In this document: positions 18,520 through 29,264 of the stretch, piece by piece
Layout: the number at the start of each line of letters is the position of its first letter
Position numbering within the stretch: position 1 is the stretch's first letter
Assembly: GCA_009731375.1 (NCBI GenBank)
Contig: BJOX01000339.1
Coordinates: 505,048-535,699, forward strand
DNA length: 30,652 nt
Direction: 5' to 3'
Source of the DNA: Paulinella micropora
Taxonomy: Eukaryota; Cercozoa; Imbricatea; Euglyphida
Program-made: the position numbers and the translations under genes
The notes under the pieces: generated by a model
The model's input: only the letters and a program-made list of their open reading frames with translations
Told to the model about the DNA's origin: nothing
Database searches by the model: none

Positions 18520-18701
18520 CTGCCCAACACAGAAAGGAGAACAAAAAAGCCAAACCACGAGCATTAAATCGGAATTATGGTTAGTTTCCGGGGAATCACC
18601 ACAAAATTCATCGAATTTGTTGCTAAATTTGTCGACCGCAAAACGCAGCAAATTTTTGCAAAAATGTCTCGTGTTTATCTTTGTCCAACGCCTATAAGTA
18701 C
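18520..18701 (-). other. Ordinary intron between exons 13 and 14
   Basis: About 180 bases without microsatellite. Near 18585-18640 it contains GGGAATCACCACAAAATT and TTTGTTGCTAAA, resembling 14115-14160 in the intron between exons 17 and 18. Confidence 0.55.
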
Positions 18702-18977
18702 CTGCCTAGAATAGTCACGCCGCCGCTGTTGTTGGTGGCCCAGCTGTCTACTGTCAGAGCCGGGTCGATCGTATCGATGAACTGCGGGTCGCTCGCGTTG
18801 CACAATTTCTTGTCCGGACGCCAGTAATTGGCATCGCATTGTGGGGCCCCGCCTGATCCGCCAGGCAAAATTGGCATGGCTCCTGCGTGCAGCGCGGAAG
18901 AGGGATTTGGGCAATCTGCGGGTGTCCGCTTGGCAACGTTGCCGTAGCTGTCTGCGCCCTCCACGGCTACCCAGACC
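18702..18977 (-). CDS. Exon 13: filamin-type repeat with cysteine-rich insert
   Basis: This is the longest exon, at 276 bases. The acceptor is TTCACCCCATAG and the donor GGCAG|GTACTT. After one base completing an Arg codon it reads VWVAVEGADSYGNVAKR, which fits the D-x-Y-G-N strand of a filamin repeat following TAGD in exon 12. A long insertion follows with paired cysteines (PADCPNPSS, APQCDANYW, KKLCNASD), and then VTILG. Codon use is GC-rich and free of repeats. It is among the strongest coding evidence in the window. Confidence 0.85.
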
Positions 18978-19025
18978 CTATGGGGTGAAGATGTATATAT
19001 ATATAGATGAGAAGAAGGAGTGGGA

Positions 19026-19083
19026 GTAGAAGGAGGAGGAGGAGGAGGAGGAGGAGAAGTAATAGGAAGAGTAGGAGTAGTAG

Positions 19084-19158
<75 letters not shown>

Positions 19159-19198
19159 CAGTAGTAGTAGTGGTAGTGTAATACTACTACTACTACTG

Positions 19199-19245
<47 letters not shown>

Positions 19246-19262
19246 GCTACTACTACTACTAC

Positions 19263-19349
<87 letters not shown>

Positions 19350-19350
19350 G
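19026..19350. repeat. (GGA)n / (GTA)n / (CTA)n / (ATA)n trinucleotide arrays
   Basis: (GAG)n passes into (GTA)n and then flips at about 19180 to (CTA)n. It then becomes (ATA)n at 19310-19350. The sign flip makes a long inverted repeat (19085-19175 against 19182-19300). Confidence 0.9.
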
Positions 19351-19616
19351 TGCTTCTCTGTCAATGGCTGATGCATTTCTGCACATGCGCCTCCATCGTC
19401 TCACCCGTGAGGGGAGTACGAAGAATTGACGATAAGCTCTAATGACACCCCCGCAAGGGCAGTTCCAACACTTCCAGACGGGCCGGTATGTTCAATGAAA
19501 ATACTGGTCCAGAAATAGACCGGTATGTTCAATGAAAATACTGGTGGCACCGACGGGAATCGAACTGGCGACAGGGCCCAGATGGTAGAACTTGACCACT
19601 GGGCTATCACGGTGTC
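19351..19616 (-). mobile_element. tRNA-derived SINE-like element
   Basis: The head at 19616-19542 is a 72-base tRNA-like sequence plus CCA. The acceptor stem GACACCG pairs with CGGTGCC with one mismatch, and the discriminator A is followed by an encoded CCA. Inside are an A-box-like TAGCCCAGTGG and a B-box-like AGTTCGATTCC. The D and anticodon arms do not fold properly, so it is not a working tRNA. The body has a duplicated 25-base motif (CCGGTATGTTCAATGAAAAT at 19476-19545), and the 3' end runs into (ATT)n. Confidence 0.6.
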
Positions 19617-19619
19617 CAT

Positions 19620-20858
<1,239 letters not shown>

Positions 20859-20861
20859 CAT

Positions 20862-20985
20862 TTATGACGTCTTGATGTTCAAAGTATGTATGTATGTATG
20901 TATGTATGTATGTATGTATGTATGTATGTGTGTATGTATGTATGTGTGTATGGTATGGTCGGGGCGCTTGCCATCATCGTCATCG
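20862..20985 (-). repeat. (TATG)n flanked by possible exon 12 remnant
   Basis: On the minus strand GGCAAGCGCCCCGACCATAC precedes the array and TTGAACATCAAGACG follows it. The two sides resemble KRPDQT and LNIT of exon 12, as if a (CATA)n array had expanded inside a copy of that exon. The similarity is short. Confidence 0.35.
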
Positions 20986-21883
20986 TCGTCATCATCATCA
21001 TCATCATCACACCCACCACCGCCATCACCCCCACAACCACCACCACCACCACCACCACCACCACCATTTCTCACCTGTCTCCAGCGGTAATGTTGAGAGG
21101 TGTTTGGTTGGGCCGTTTGTCCCCAAGCATCTTCCGCCACCACCCCCATCACCACCCCCACAACCACCGTCATCACCACGACCACCACCACCACCACCGT
21201 CACGACCACCACCACCACCACCACCACCGCCATTTCTCACCTGTCTCCAGCGGTGATGTTGAGAGGTGTTTGGTCGGGCCGTTTGTCCCCAAGCATCTTC
21301 CGCCACCACCCCCATCACCACCCCCACAACCACCGTCATCACCACGACCACCACCACCACCACCGTCACGACCACCACCACCACCACCACCACCGCCATT
21401 TCTCACCTGTCTCCAGCGGTGATGTTGAGAGGTGTTTGGTCGGGCCGTTTGTCCCCAAGCATCTTCCGCCACCACCCCCATCACCACCCCCACAACCACC
21501 GTCATCACCACGACCACCACCACCACCACCGTCACGACCACCACCACCACCACCACCACCGCCATTTCTCACCTGTCTCCAGCGGTGATGTTGAGAGGTG
21601 TTTGGTCGGGCCGTTTGTCCCCAAGCATCTTCCGCCACCACCCCCATCACCACCCCCACAACCACCGTCATCACCACGACCACCACCACCACCACCGTCA
21701 CGACCACCACCACCACCACCACCACCGCCATTTCTCACCTGTCTCCAGCGGTGATGTTGAGAGGTGTTTGGTCGGGCCGTTTGTCCCCAAGCATCTTCCG
21801 CCACCACCCCCATCACCACCCCCACAACCACCATCACCACCCCCACCACCACCACCACCACCACCACCACCGCCATTTCTCAC
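20986..21883 (-). repeat. 166-bp minisatellite made of exon 12 donor half plus (CCA)n
   Basis: TTTCTCACCTGTCTCCAGCG recurs at 21067, 21233, 21399, 21565 and 21731 (period 166), and at 21876 (period 145). In sense each unit carries MLGDKRPDQTPLNITAGD, the donor AG|GTGAGA, and then a (GGT)n-rich intron start. The copies differ by very few bases, so the expansion is recent. Only the unit nearest 21884 is attached to the rest of the exon. Confidence 0.88.
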
Positions 21884-21998
21884 CTGTCTCCAGCGGTTAT
21901 GTTGAGAGGTGTTTGGTCGGGCCGTTTGTCCCCAAGCATCTTCTTCGTAGGAGGCTGAGTAAAAATCTTGACAGATGTGGTGGTAGGGTCAACGGGAC
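21884..21998 (-). CDS. Exon 12: start of a filamin-type repeat
   Basis: The acceptor is GATGCGTAG and the donor GACAG|GTGAGA is close to consensus. It encodes GPVDPTTTSVKIFTQPP, then KKMLGDKRPDQTPLNITAGD. P-x-DP-x-x-T-x-V...TAGD is the typical opening of a filamin repeat, and exon 13 continues it in phase. The incoming phase does not match exon 11 if that exon ends at CGC|GTATGT. It matches if exon 11 runs 10 bases further (ATGG|GTATTA). Four copies of its first half lie upstream. Confidence 0.75.
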
Positions 21999-22007
21999 CT
22001 ACGCATC

Positions 22008-22008
<1 letters not shown>

Positions 22009-22079
<71 letters not shown>
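22009..22079. repeat. (GATA)n
   Basis: Array immediately upstream (in sense) of the exon 12 acceptor. Confidence 0.92.
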
Positions 22080-22306
22080 CCGACTGATCGATCGGTTGGT
22101 TCCTGGGTTGATTGGTTGGTTGATTGATTGGTTGATTCATTGATTGATTCATGCCTTGGTTGATTGGTTCATTGATGGTTTGCTTACTGATAGATTGATA
22201 TCTTGATAGCTTGATAGCTTGACAAGTTCCTTGTCCTTAAGTACAACGAACAATGATTTCAAGCGCTTCGATCTCAGTCAATATTTGCATCTACAACCTG
22301 TTTTAT
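22080..22306. repeat. Degenerate (TTGA)n and unique sequence
   Basis: TTGATTGGTTGA-type degenerate repeats occupy 22080-22215, followed by about 90 bases of unique sequence. No gene is seen. Confidence 0.6.
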
Positions 22307-22347
22307 GGCTCATTAGAAAGCTCTTGAAGAGAGCTTTCAAATGAGCC
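22307..22347. other. Short perfect-type hairpin
   Basis: GGCTCATTAGAAAGCTCT, a 5-base loop, and then AGAGCTTTCAAATGAGCC form an 18-bp stem with one mismatch. It lies in intron sequence. It could be a structured RNA element, or a chance or relic palindrome. Confidence 0.5.
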
Positions 22348-22447
22348 ACTACACAAGCCGCTAAGATCAGAACCGGCTGAGAATGAAACGTTTCAAGTCA
22401 TTGCTCATTGTGGTTAAGTGCCAGGAACTTCTCTTGATAGATACAGC

Positions 22448-22510
22448 TTCTTCATAGGCGACTGAGTAAAGATCTTGACAGATGTGGTGATACCGTCAAT
22501 TGGACCCACT
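22448..22510 (-). repeat. Exon 12 acceptor-side echo
   Basis: The sense strand reads GPIDGITTSVKIFTQSPMKK and then meets a stop. The AG acceptor is degraded to GAGTGG. It is a diverged copy of the exon 12 opening. Confidence 0.7.
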
Positions 22511-22588
22511 CATCCATCCATCCATACACAAAGCTTCTTTATCGCTCACCTCCACAAAAAATGGCCAGGTTACTGATAAAAACTACAT

Positions 22589-22675
22589 ATGCGGCGCGCC
22601 AAATTTGACGTGTTTTGCGGGCGCTCGCCGGCCCGGCTCGCCCGTAAAATACGTCAAATTTGTGGCGCGCCGCAT
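22589..22675. other. GC-rich inverted repeat
   Basis: ATGCGGCGCGCC then AAATTTGACGT on the left is matched by ACGTCAAATTT then GGCGCGCCGCAT on the right. The arms are about 35 bases around a 16-base GC-rich loop, within a copy of exon 12. It is strongly self-complementary. Confidence 0.75.
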
Positions 22676-22692
22676 AAAGCCACAATTTGTGG

Positions 22693-22760
22693 GCGGGCTG
22701 AGTGAAGATATTGACAGATGTGGTGGTAGGACCGATGGGACCTACGCATCCATCCACACA
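22693..22760 (-). repeat. Exon 12 acceptor-side echo
   Basis: In sense, the acceptor GCGTAG is followed by GPIGPTTTSVNIFTQP. Reading then diverges into the GC-rich inverted repeat. The frame stays open for about 60 further codons, but nothing in it is recognisable. Confidence 0.7.
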
Positions 22761-22804
22761 TACATACAGCTTTTTCGTAGAAAGCTGACTCAGGTCCCTT
22801 CTAC

Positions 22805-22998
22805 ACCACCCAGATTTCCGGGTTTCTGGTGCCACTTTCTGGTTTTTGCTTCCTGAAAAGCCTGGCCTGTGGTGCCACTTTCTGGGGCTTGCTGCCTGAA
22901 AAGCCTGGCCTGCGGTGCCACTTTCTGGGCTTGCTGCCTGAAATAGCCTGGCCTGTGGTGGCCACTTTCACACCCAGAACCCGGAAAATCTGGGCGGT
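22805..22998 (-). mobile_element. Terminal-inverted-repeat element, copy 2 (194 bp)
   Basis: Same element as 17562-17752 in the opposite orientation, with the same ACCACCCAG...CTGGG(C/T)GGT ends and 42-base internal repeats. It interrupts a copy of exon 12 directly after the codons for KIFTQ. Confidence 0.7.
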
Positions 22999-23042
22999 TT
23001 GAGTAAAGATCTTGACAGATGTGGTGGTAGGGTCAATAGGCT
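22999..23042 (-). repeat. Exon 12 acceptor-side echo, interrupted by the TIR element
   Basis: After TATAG the sense strand reads PIDPTTTSVKIFTQ and then enters the TIR element. This copy is in phase 0, which would join exon 11 directly. It may therefore be closer to the ancestral exon start than 21998. Confidence 0.65.
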
Positions 23043-23301
23043 ATACAAACATACATACATACATACATACATACATACATACATACATACATACATACAT
23101 TACATACAAGAATTCGACCTAAGCATACATGTATGTATGTATGTATGTATGTATGTATGTATGTATGTATGTGTATGTATGTGTGTATGTATGTATGTAT
23201 GTATGTATGTGTATGTATGTATGTATGTATGTATGCATGTATGTATGTAATACCCATACAGACGCGGTCGACACAGACATACATACATACATACATACAT
23301 A

Positions 23302-23336
<35 letters not shown>

Positions 23337-23380
23337 TACATACATACATACATACATACATGTATGTTATTACAAACACG

Positions 23381-23414
<34 letters not shown>

Positions 23415-23987
23415 TGTATGTTGGCGTGGATCCAACGCGTATGTATGGATATTACATATATGTATGTAAGTATGTATGTAAGTATGTATGTAAGTAAGTA
23501 AGTAAGTATGTATGTATACGCGTTGGACCCACGCGGACATACATACATACATACATACATACATACATACATACGTGTTGTAATACCCATGCATACGCGT
23601 TGGACCCAGGGAGACATACATACATACATGCATACATACATACATACATACATACATACATACATACGTGTTTGTAATACCCATGCATACGCGTTGGATC
23701 CACGCCGACATACATACATACATGCATACATACATACATACATACATACATACATACATACATACATACATACGTATATATATACCCATGCATACGCGTT
23801 GGACCCAGGGAGACATACAGACAGACATACATACATACATACATACATACATACATACATACATACATGCAATACCCATGCATACGCCATCTATACATAC
23901 ATACATACATACATACATACATACATACGTGTTTGTAATACCCATGCATACGCGTTGGACCCACGCCGACATACATACATACATACA

Positions 23988-24021
<34 letters not shown>

Positions 24022-24040
24022 CGTGTTTGTAATACCCATA
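23043..24040. repeat. (CATA)n / (TATG)n array with exon 11 donor-side echoes
   Basis: Blocks containing ATACGCGTTGGACCCA or its variants occur near 23516, 23592, 23685, 23793 and 23950. A truncated copy is near 23873, a diverged copy near 23260 and an inverted copy at 23421-23459. Each carries the end of exon 11 (SPWVQR in sense) plus GTATGCATGGGTATTAC. They are joined by (CATA)n. From 23120 to 23250 the array has the opposite sense. Confidence 0.85.
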
Positions 24041-24045
24041 CATAC

Positions 24046-24091
24046 GCGTTGGACCCAGGGAGACATAGTGAGACAAGAGGGGCTAGTCGGC
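24046..24091 (-). CDS. Exon 11
   Basis: The acceptor is TTCATCTAG. One base plus 15 codons encodes PTSPSCLTMSPWVQR, and the donor CGC|GTATGT starts a (GTAT)n array. An alternative donor 10 bases later (end at 24036, ATGG|GTATTA) adds VCM and gives the phase needed by exon 12. That extra stretch is preserved in most echoes. The phase fits exon 10. The function is not evident alone. Confidence 0.55.
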
Positions 24092-24100
24092 CTAGATGAA

Positions 24101-24345
24101 TAAATAGATAGATAGATAGGTAGGTAGGTAGGTAGGTAGGTAGGTAGGTAGGTAGGTAGATAGAAAGATAAAGATAGATAGATAAAGATAGATGGAGATA
24201 GATAGATGAGATAGATAGATAGATAGACAAGATAGATAGATATAGATGGATAGATAAAGATAAAGATGGATCAAGATAGATAAAGATAGATCAAGATAGA
24301 TCAAGATAGATAAAGATAGATAAAGATAGATAAAGATAGATAGAA
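24101..24345. repeat. (GATA)n / (GGTA)n / (AAAGATAGAT)n arrays
   Basis: Mixed GATA-type repeats with a decameric AAAGATAGAT-like phase at 24245-24340. Confidence 0.88.
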
Positions 24346-24350
24346 TAGAC

Positions 24351-24385
24351 CGGCCTGCTACAACGGCGGATTCATCGCTCAGCCT
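24351..24385 (-). CDS. Exon 10 (small)
   Basis: The acceptor is TGTGTACAG. Eleven codons plus 2 bases encode RLSDESAVVAG, and the donor is GGCCG|GTCTAT. S-x-x-SAVVAG resembles the opening strand of a filamin-type repeat (D-x-x-S-x-V-x-G). The phase fits both neighbours. Confidence 0.55.
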
Positions 24386-24466
24386 CTGTACACACACATA
24401 CATACATACATAAACACATACATATATATATACATATATATATACATACATACATGCATTATGTAC

Positions 24467-24493
24467 AGGGCAGTTCAGGCAGGCGACTAGCGT
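24467..24493 (-). CDS. Exon 9 (small)
   Basis: Nine codons (TLVACLNCP) lie between TATGTTTGACAG and CCT|GTACAT, phase 0 at both ends. It follows the FTFNFTQ end of exon 8 naturally. It is small, so support rests on borders and phase. Confidence 0.48.
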
Positions 24494-24500
24494 CTGTCAA

Positions 24501-24566
24501 ACATAAATACATACATACATAGAAACAAACATACATACATACATACATACATACATACATACATAC
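24501..24566. repeat. (CATA)n forming the exon 8 donor
   Basis: In sense it reads GTATGTATGT... starting at the exon 8 boundary, so the consensus donor GTATGT is the first six bases of the array. Confidence 0.9.
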
Positions 24567-24713
24567 CTGCGTGAAGTTGAAAGTGAACAGGCCGGTCACA
24601 CGCGGCAAAAAGGCAATGGTGTACGTTCCGTCCCCAACGTAATTGAATAAGGGCGAAGTGGTGGAATTGCCTGGTAGGATGTTGAAGAAACTTGTACCAG
24701 GCAACAGGTTGTC
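24567..24713 (-). CDS. Exon 8: second half of a filamin-type repeat
   Basis: The exon has 49 codons in phase 0 at both ends. The acceptor TATCTATATAG is formed by the end of a (CTAT)n array, and the donor ACGCAG|GTATGT is formed by a (GTAT)n array. It encodes [17 protein letters not shown] and then [21 protein letters not shown]-x-GDGTYT-x-x-x-x-P-x-x-x-G-x-F-x-F is the diagnostic core of filamin/ABP280 Ig-like repeats. It is the strongest domain evidence in the window. The first codons are repeated upstream at 25115 and 25542. Confidence 0.88.
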
Positions 24714-24715
24714 CT

Positions 24716-26111
<1,396 letters not shown>

Positions 26112-26112
26112 C

Positions 26113-26162
26113 CTTCACTGGAGCATCGTCATATTCCTCGGTCCCAGGGCATACCAGCCGAC
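26113..26162 (-). CDS. Exon 7 (small)
   Basis: The acceptor is CTATCTAG. Two bases plus 16 codons encode RLVCPGTEEYDDAPVK after a shared Gly codon, and the donor GAAG|GTCTAT leads directly into (CTAT)n. The phase fits exons 6 and 8. It links the two halves of the filamin-type repeat formed by exons 5 to 8. Confidence 0.62.
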
Positions 26163-26163
26163 C

Positions 26164-26164
<1 letters not shown>

Positions 26165-26245
<81 letters not shown>

Positions 26246-26320
26246 CATAGATATATAGATAGATAGATAGATAGATAGAGATATATAGATAGATCGATAG
26301 ATAGATAGATGGATAGATAG

Positions 26321-26351
<31 letters not shown>

Positions 26352-26352
26352 A

Positions 26353-26390
<38 letters not shown>

Positions 26391-26394
26391 CGGC

Positions 26395-26435
<41 letters not shown>

Positions 26436-26454
26436 CATAGATAGATAGATAGAC

Positions 26455-26519
<65 letters not shown>

Positions 26520-26520
26520 T
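26165..26520. repeat. (GATA)n
   Basis: Long (GATA)n with scattered variants. In sense it ends at the exon 7 acceptor. Confidence 0.92.
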
Positions 26521-26967
26521 GTTTAATCTATGGGCGTGGCGTAGCTTGAAAAGCCATTGCCTCCTATACTACCCCCGACAAGAACTTTCAGCACCGGCCA
26601 AGCTGCACACCAACCACTGTCTCGCTGTGGTTGGTGTCTGTGCCCAGTTCAAGCCGAAAGGTAGCCGAGCCCTTTTGAACTATACGGGACAACACTAGAA
26701 CACTCCCCAGGAGCGTGTGCCCTAAGGAGATGATGCCACAAACAAGCCGAGGTTTCAGGAGTTCACGCTCGTTGTGAGTTACCTTCTACAACCCCGACTT
26801 CATCAACCCTTTGCATCACGCCCCGACTTCATCAGCCATGGTCAGGAGTTGGTTGCCTGTTTAGCCCTTGCGCTGCGCGCGATTAACGGCGGACACAAAA
26901 ACGTCATTATAGGGGGTTTGGTTTTAGGCCGGAGCACTGCGCAGCTGGCCCTCTGCATCCCCCCCGG

Positions 26968-26970
<3 letters not shown>
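26521..26970. other. Unique 450-bp block between GATA arrays
   Basis: Non-repetitive sequence, cut sharply by GATA arrays on both sides like the dispersed elements elsewhere. It contains an internal CCCCGACTTCATCA duplication (26792, 26821) and an inverted pair CCAACCACTG / GTGGTTGGTG near 26610-26637. A 68-codon plus-strand frame (26774-26980) has no recognisable domain. I suspect a dispersed element, but no second copy is in this window. Confidence 0.4.

Positions 26971-27050
<80 letters not shown>
26971..27050. repeat. (GATA)n
   Basis: Array beginning at the edge of the unique block and ending at an exon 6 donor-side echo. Confidence 0.92.
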
Positions 27051-27051
<1 letters not shown>

Positions 27052-27112
27052 CCTATGAGAAATCCTGGGCTGAGGTGCACATCATCTCGCGTGAGGTGCA
27101 CATCATCTCGCG

Positions 27113-27113
<1 letters not shown>
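27051..27113 (-). repeat. Exon 6 donor-side echo, internally duplicated
   Basis: In sense it reads ARDDVHL, then TRDDVHLSPGFLI, then GGTATC. It is the last part of exon 6 plus its donor, with a 22-base internal tandem duplication. It is separated from the real exon by (TA)n. Confidence 0.8.
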
Positions 27114-27114
<1 letters not shown>

Positions 27115-27169
<55 letters not shown>

Positions 27170-27172
27170 ATA
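27115..27172. repeat. (TA)n
   Basis: Dinucleotide tract between the exon 6 donor and its echo. Confidence 0.92.
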
Positions 27173-27179
27173 TAGATAC

Positions 27180-27316
27180 CGATGAGAAATTCTGGGCTGA
27201 GGTGCACATCATCTCGCGCGCCGATCCGGCGGTTTCCATGCTGGTCGCGCGTGGTTAAGGTAAAGGTAAGGTAACTTCCCGCAAAACCGGAGGGCCAAAG
27301 GCCCATGTACCCGGCC
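27180..27316 (-). CDS. Exon 6: first half of a filamin-type repeat
   Basis: The acceptor is TATATATAG, followed by one base, 45 codons and one base, with donor ATCG|GTATCT. It encodes AGYMGLWPSGFAGSYLTFTL, TTRDQHGNRR, and then ARDDVHLSPEFLI. G-x-AG-x-x-x-x-F-x-L-x-x-RD-x-x-GN-x-R is the classic pattern preceding the GDGTYT half, which exon 8 supplies. The phase fits exon 5 and exon 7. Echoes lie on both sides. Confidence 0.82.
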
Positions 27317-27319
27317 CTA

Positions 27320-27342
27320 TATATATATGTATATATATATAT

Positions 27343-27413
<71 letters not shown>

Positions 27414-27527
27414 GCCCATGTACCCGGCCCTACGTATGAAGATAGGATAGGATAGAAAAGATAGATAGATAGATGGATGGATGGATGTGTAGATAGATAG
27501 ATAGGTAGATAGGTAGATAGATAGATG

Positions 27528-27576
<49 letters not shown>

Positions 27577-27765
27577 GATAGGATAGGATAGGATAGGATA
27601 GGATAGGATAGGATAGGATAGAATAGGATAAGATAGGATAGGATAGGATAGGATAGGATAAAACAGAACAGAACAGAACAGAACAGAACAGAATAGAATA
27701 GAATAGAATAGAATAGAATAGAATAGAATAGAATAGAATAGAATAGAATAGAATGGAATAGAATA
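27320..27765. repeat. (GATA)n, (GGATA)n, (GAACA)n and (GAATA)n arrays with exon 6 acceptor echo
   Basis: At 27413-27432 a block repeats the exon 6 acceptor and first codons (TAG|GGCCGGGTACATGGGCC). After (GATA)n there is a run of pentamers that drift from GGATA to GAACA to GAATA at 27575-27765. Confidence 0.85.
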
Positions 27766-27766
27766 G

Positions 27767-27823
27767 GCAGGTCGGGCCGATATACCCGGCCGGGCTGGCG
27801 GACGTCCCGCGGAACAGTGCAGA

Positions 27824-27894
<71 letters not shown>

Positions 27895-28057
27895 CATCTA
27901 TCTGCCAGCCGGCCGGGTACATCTGCCCGATCTATCTATCTATTCTTTCTATTCTATCCATTCTATTTATATATCTATCTATAGATAAAATAGAATAGAT
28001 AAAATAGATAGGATAGATAGATGGTCGGGCTGGCAGAGGTCCCGCGGAGATAGATAA

Positions 28058-28140
<83 letters not shown>

Positions 28141-28194
28141 CAGATAGACTAGAATAGATAGAATAGATAGAATAGATAGGTCGGGCCGATGTAC
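27767..28194. repeat. Exon 5 fragments in both orientations between GATA/TATC arrays
   Basis: Copies of the exon 5 middle and end lie at 27767-27825 (minus; [17 protein letters not shown]), 27901-27931 (plus, inverted) and 28023-28049 (minus). They are separated by (GATA)n and, at 27826-27900 and 27931-27975, by (CTAT)n in inverted sense. None has both splice sites. Confidence 0.78.
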
Positions 28195-28253
28195 CCGGTC
28201 GGGCTGGCGGACGTCCCGCGGAGCAGTGCCGAATCTGCGTCGGCCGGGCCAGC
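28195..28253 (-). CDS. Exon 5: opening of a filamin-type repeat
   Basis: The acceptor is CTATCTAG. Nineteen codons plus 2 bases encode [19 protein letters not shown], and the donor is CCGG|GTACAT. AGP-x-DAD-x-S-x-L-x-G is the usual start of a filamin repeat. The phase fits exons 4 and 6. It is the fullest of six related blocks between 27767 and 28520, so choosing it as the true exon is an inference. Confidence 0.66.
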
Positions 28254-28254
28254 C

Positions 28255-28787
<533 letters not shown>

Positions 28788-28827
28788 CTGTACGCCAAAT
28801 GGTCCGATGGTCATGCTGTACTCAGAT
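28788..28827 (-). CDS. Exon 4 (small)
   Basis: The acceptor TATATAG is followed by one base plus 13 codons encoding [13 protein letters not shown]. The donor TACAG|GTCTCT leads into (CTAT)n. The phase fits exon 3 (NYG|SEYS) and exon 5. An acceptor-side echo is at 29074-29096. Confidence 0.6.
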
Positions 28828-28828
28828 C

Positions 28829-28831
28829 TAT

Positions 28832-28930
<99 letters not shown>

Positions 28931-28942
28931 TGCGTATAGATG

Positions 28943-29005
<63 letters not shown>

Positions 29006-29026
29006 GGATGAATAGATGGATGGATG

Positions 29027-29073
<47 letters not shown>

Positions 29074-29175
29074 GTTAACAAAGCTGTACTCAGACCTGTA
29101 GGGGGGTATAGATGTATATATATATATATACATATATATACATATATATACATATATGTTGATAGATGTACATAC
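28829..29175. repeat. (TA)n, (GT)n, (GATA)n and (TATACA)n with exon 4 echo
   Basis: (TA)n at 28838-28883, (TG)n at 28883-28928 and (GATA)n at 28938-29072. At 29074-29096 the exon 4 acceptor and first codons (TACAG|GTCTGAGTACAGC) are repeated. Then come TATATACA repeats. In sense the intron starts GTATGT. Confidence 0.88.
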
Positions 29176-29252
29176 CCATAGTTTGGATCGATCACTTTGA
29201 GTAAGACCGTGTAGTTTACCCATGCACGGTGTGTGTACTCCCTGAAAATCAC
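29176..29252 (-). CDS. Exon 3
   Basis: The acceptor is CCACTGCCTAG. Twenty-five codons plus 2 bases encode [20 protein letters not shown] and IDPNY, and the donor is TATGG|GTATGT. Following GTYEL of exon 2 it reads like the last strands of a filamin-type repeat (Y-x-V-x-L-x-V). The sequence around it is unique and non-repetitive, and both splice sites are good. Confidence 0.75.
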
Positions 29253-29264
29253 CTAGGCAGTGGG

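Noticed and set aside
18249-18584. Plus-strand frame with LRKDLCETYFKRRHAFTRAA
   Set aside because: It looks protein-like, but it overlaps exons 14 and 15 on the minus strand, which have better borders, phase and domain fit. Its beginning is a poly-Lys run from poly-A.
19542-19616. Functional tRNA gene
   Set aside because: The acceptor stem and T-loop are present, but the D and anticodon arms do not form and CCA is encoded. A SINE head is the better reading.
21100-21905. Pro/His-rich plus-strand frames with a 55-residue period
   Set aside because: The 166-bp unit is not a multiple of three, and the frames come from (CCA)n. The minus strand carries the exon 12 fragment with its donor.
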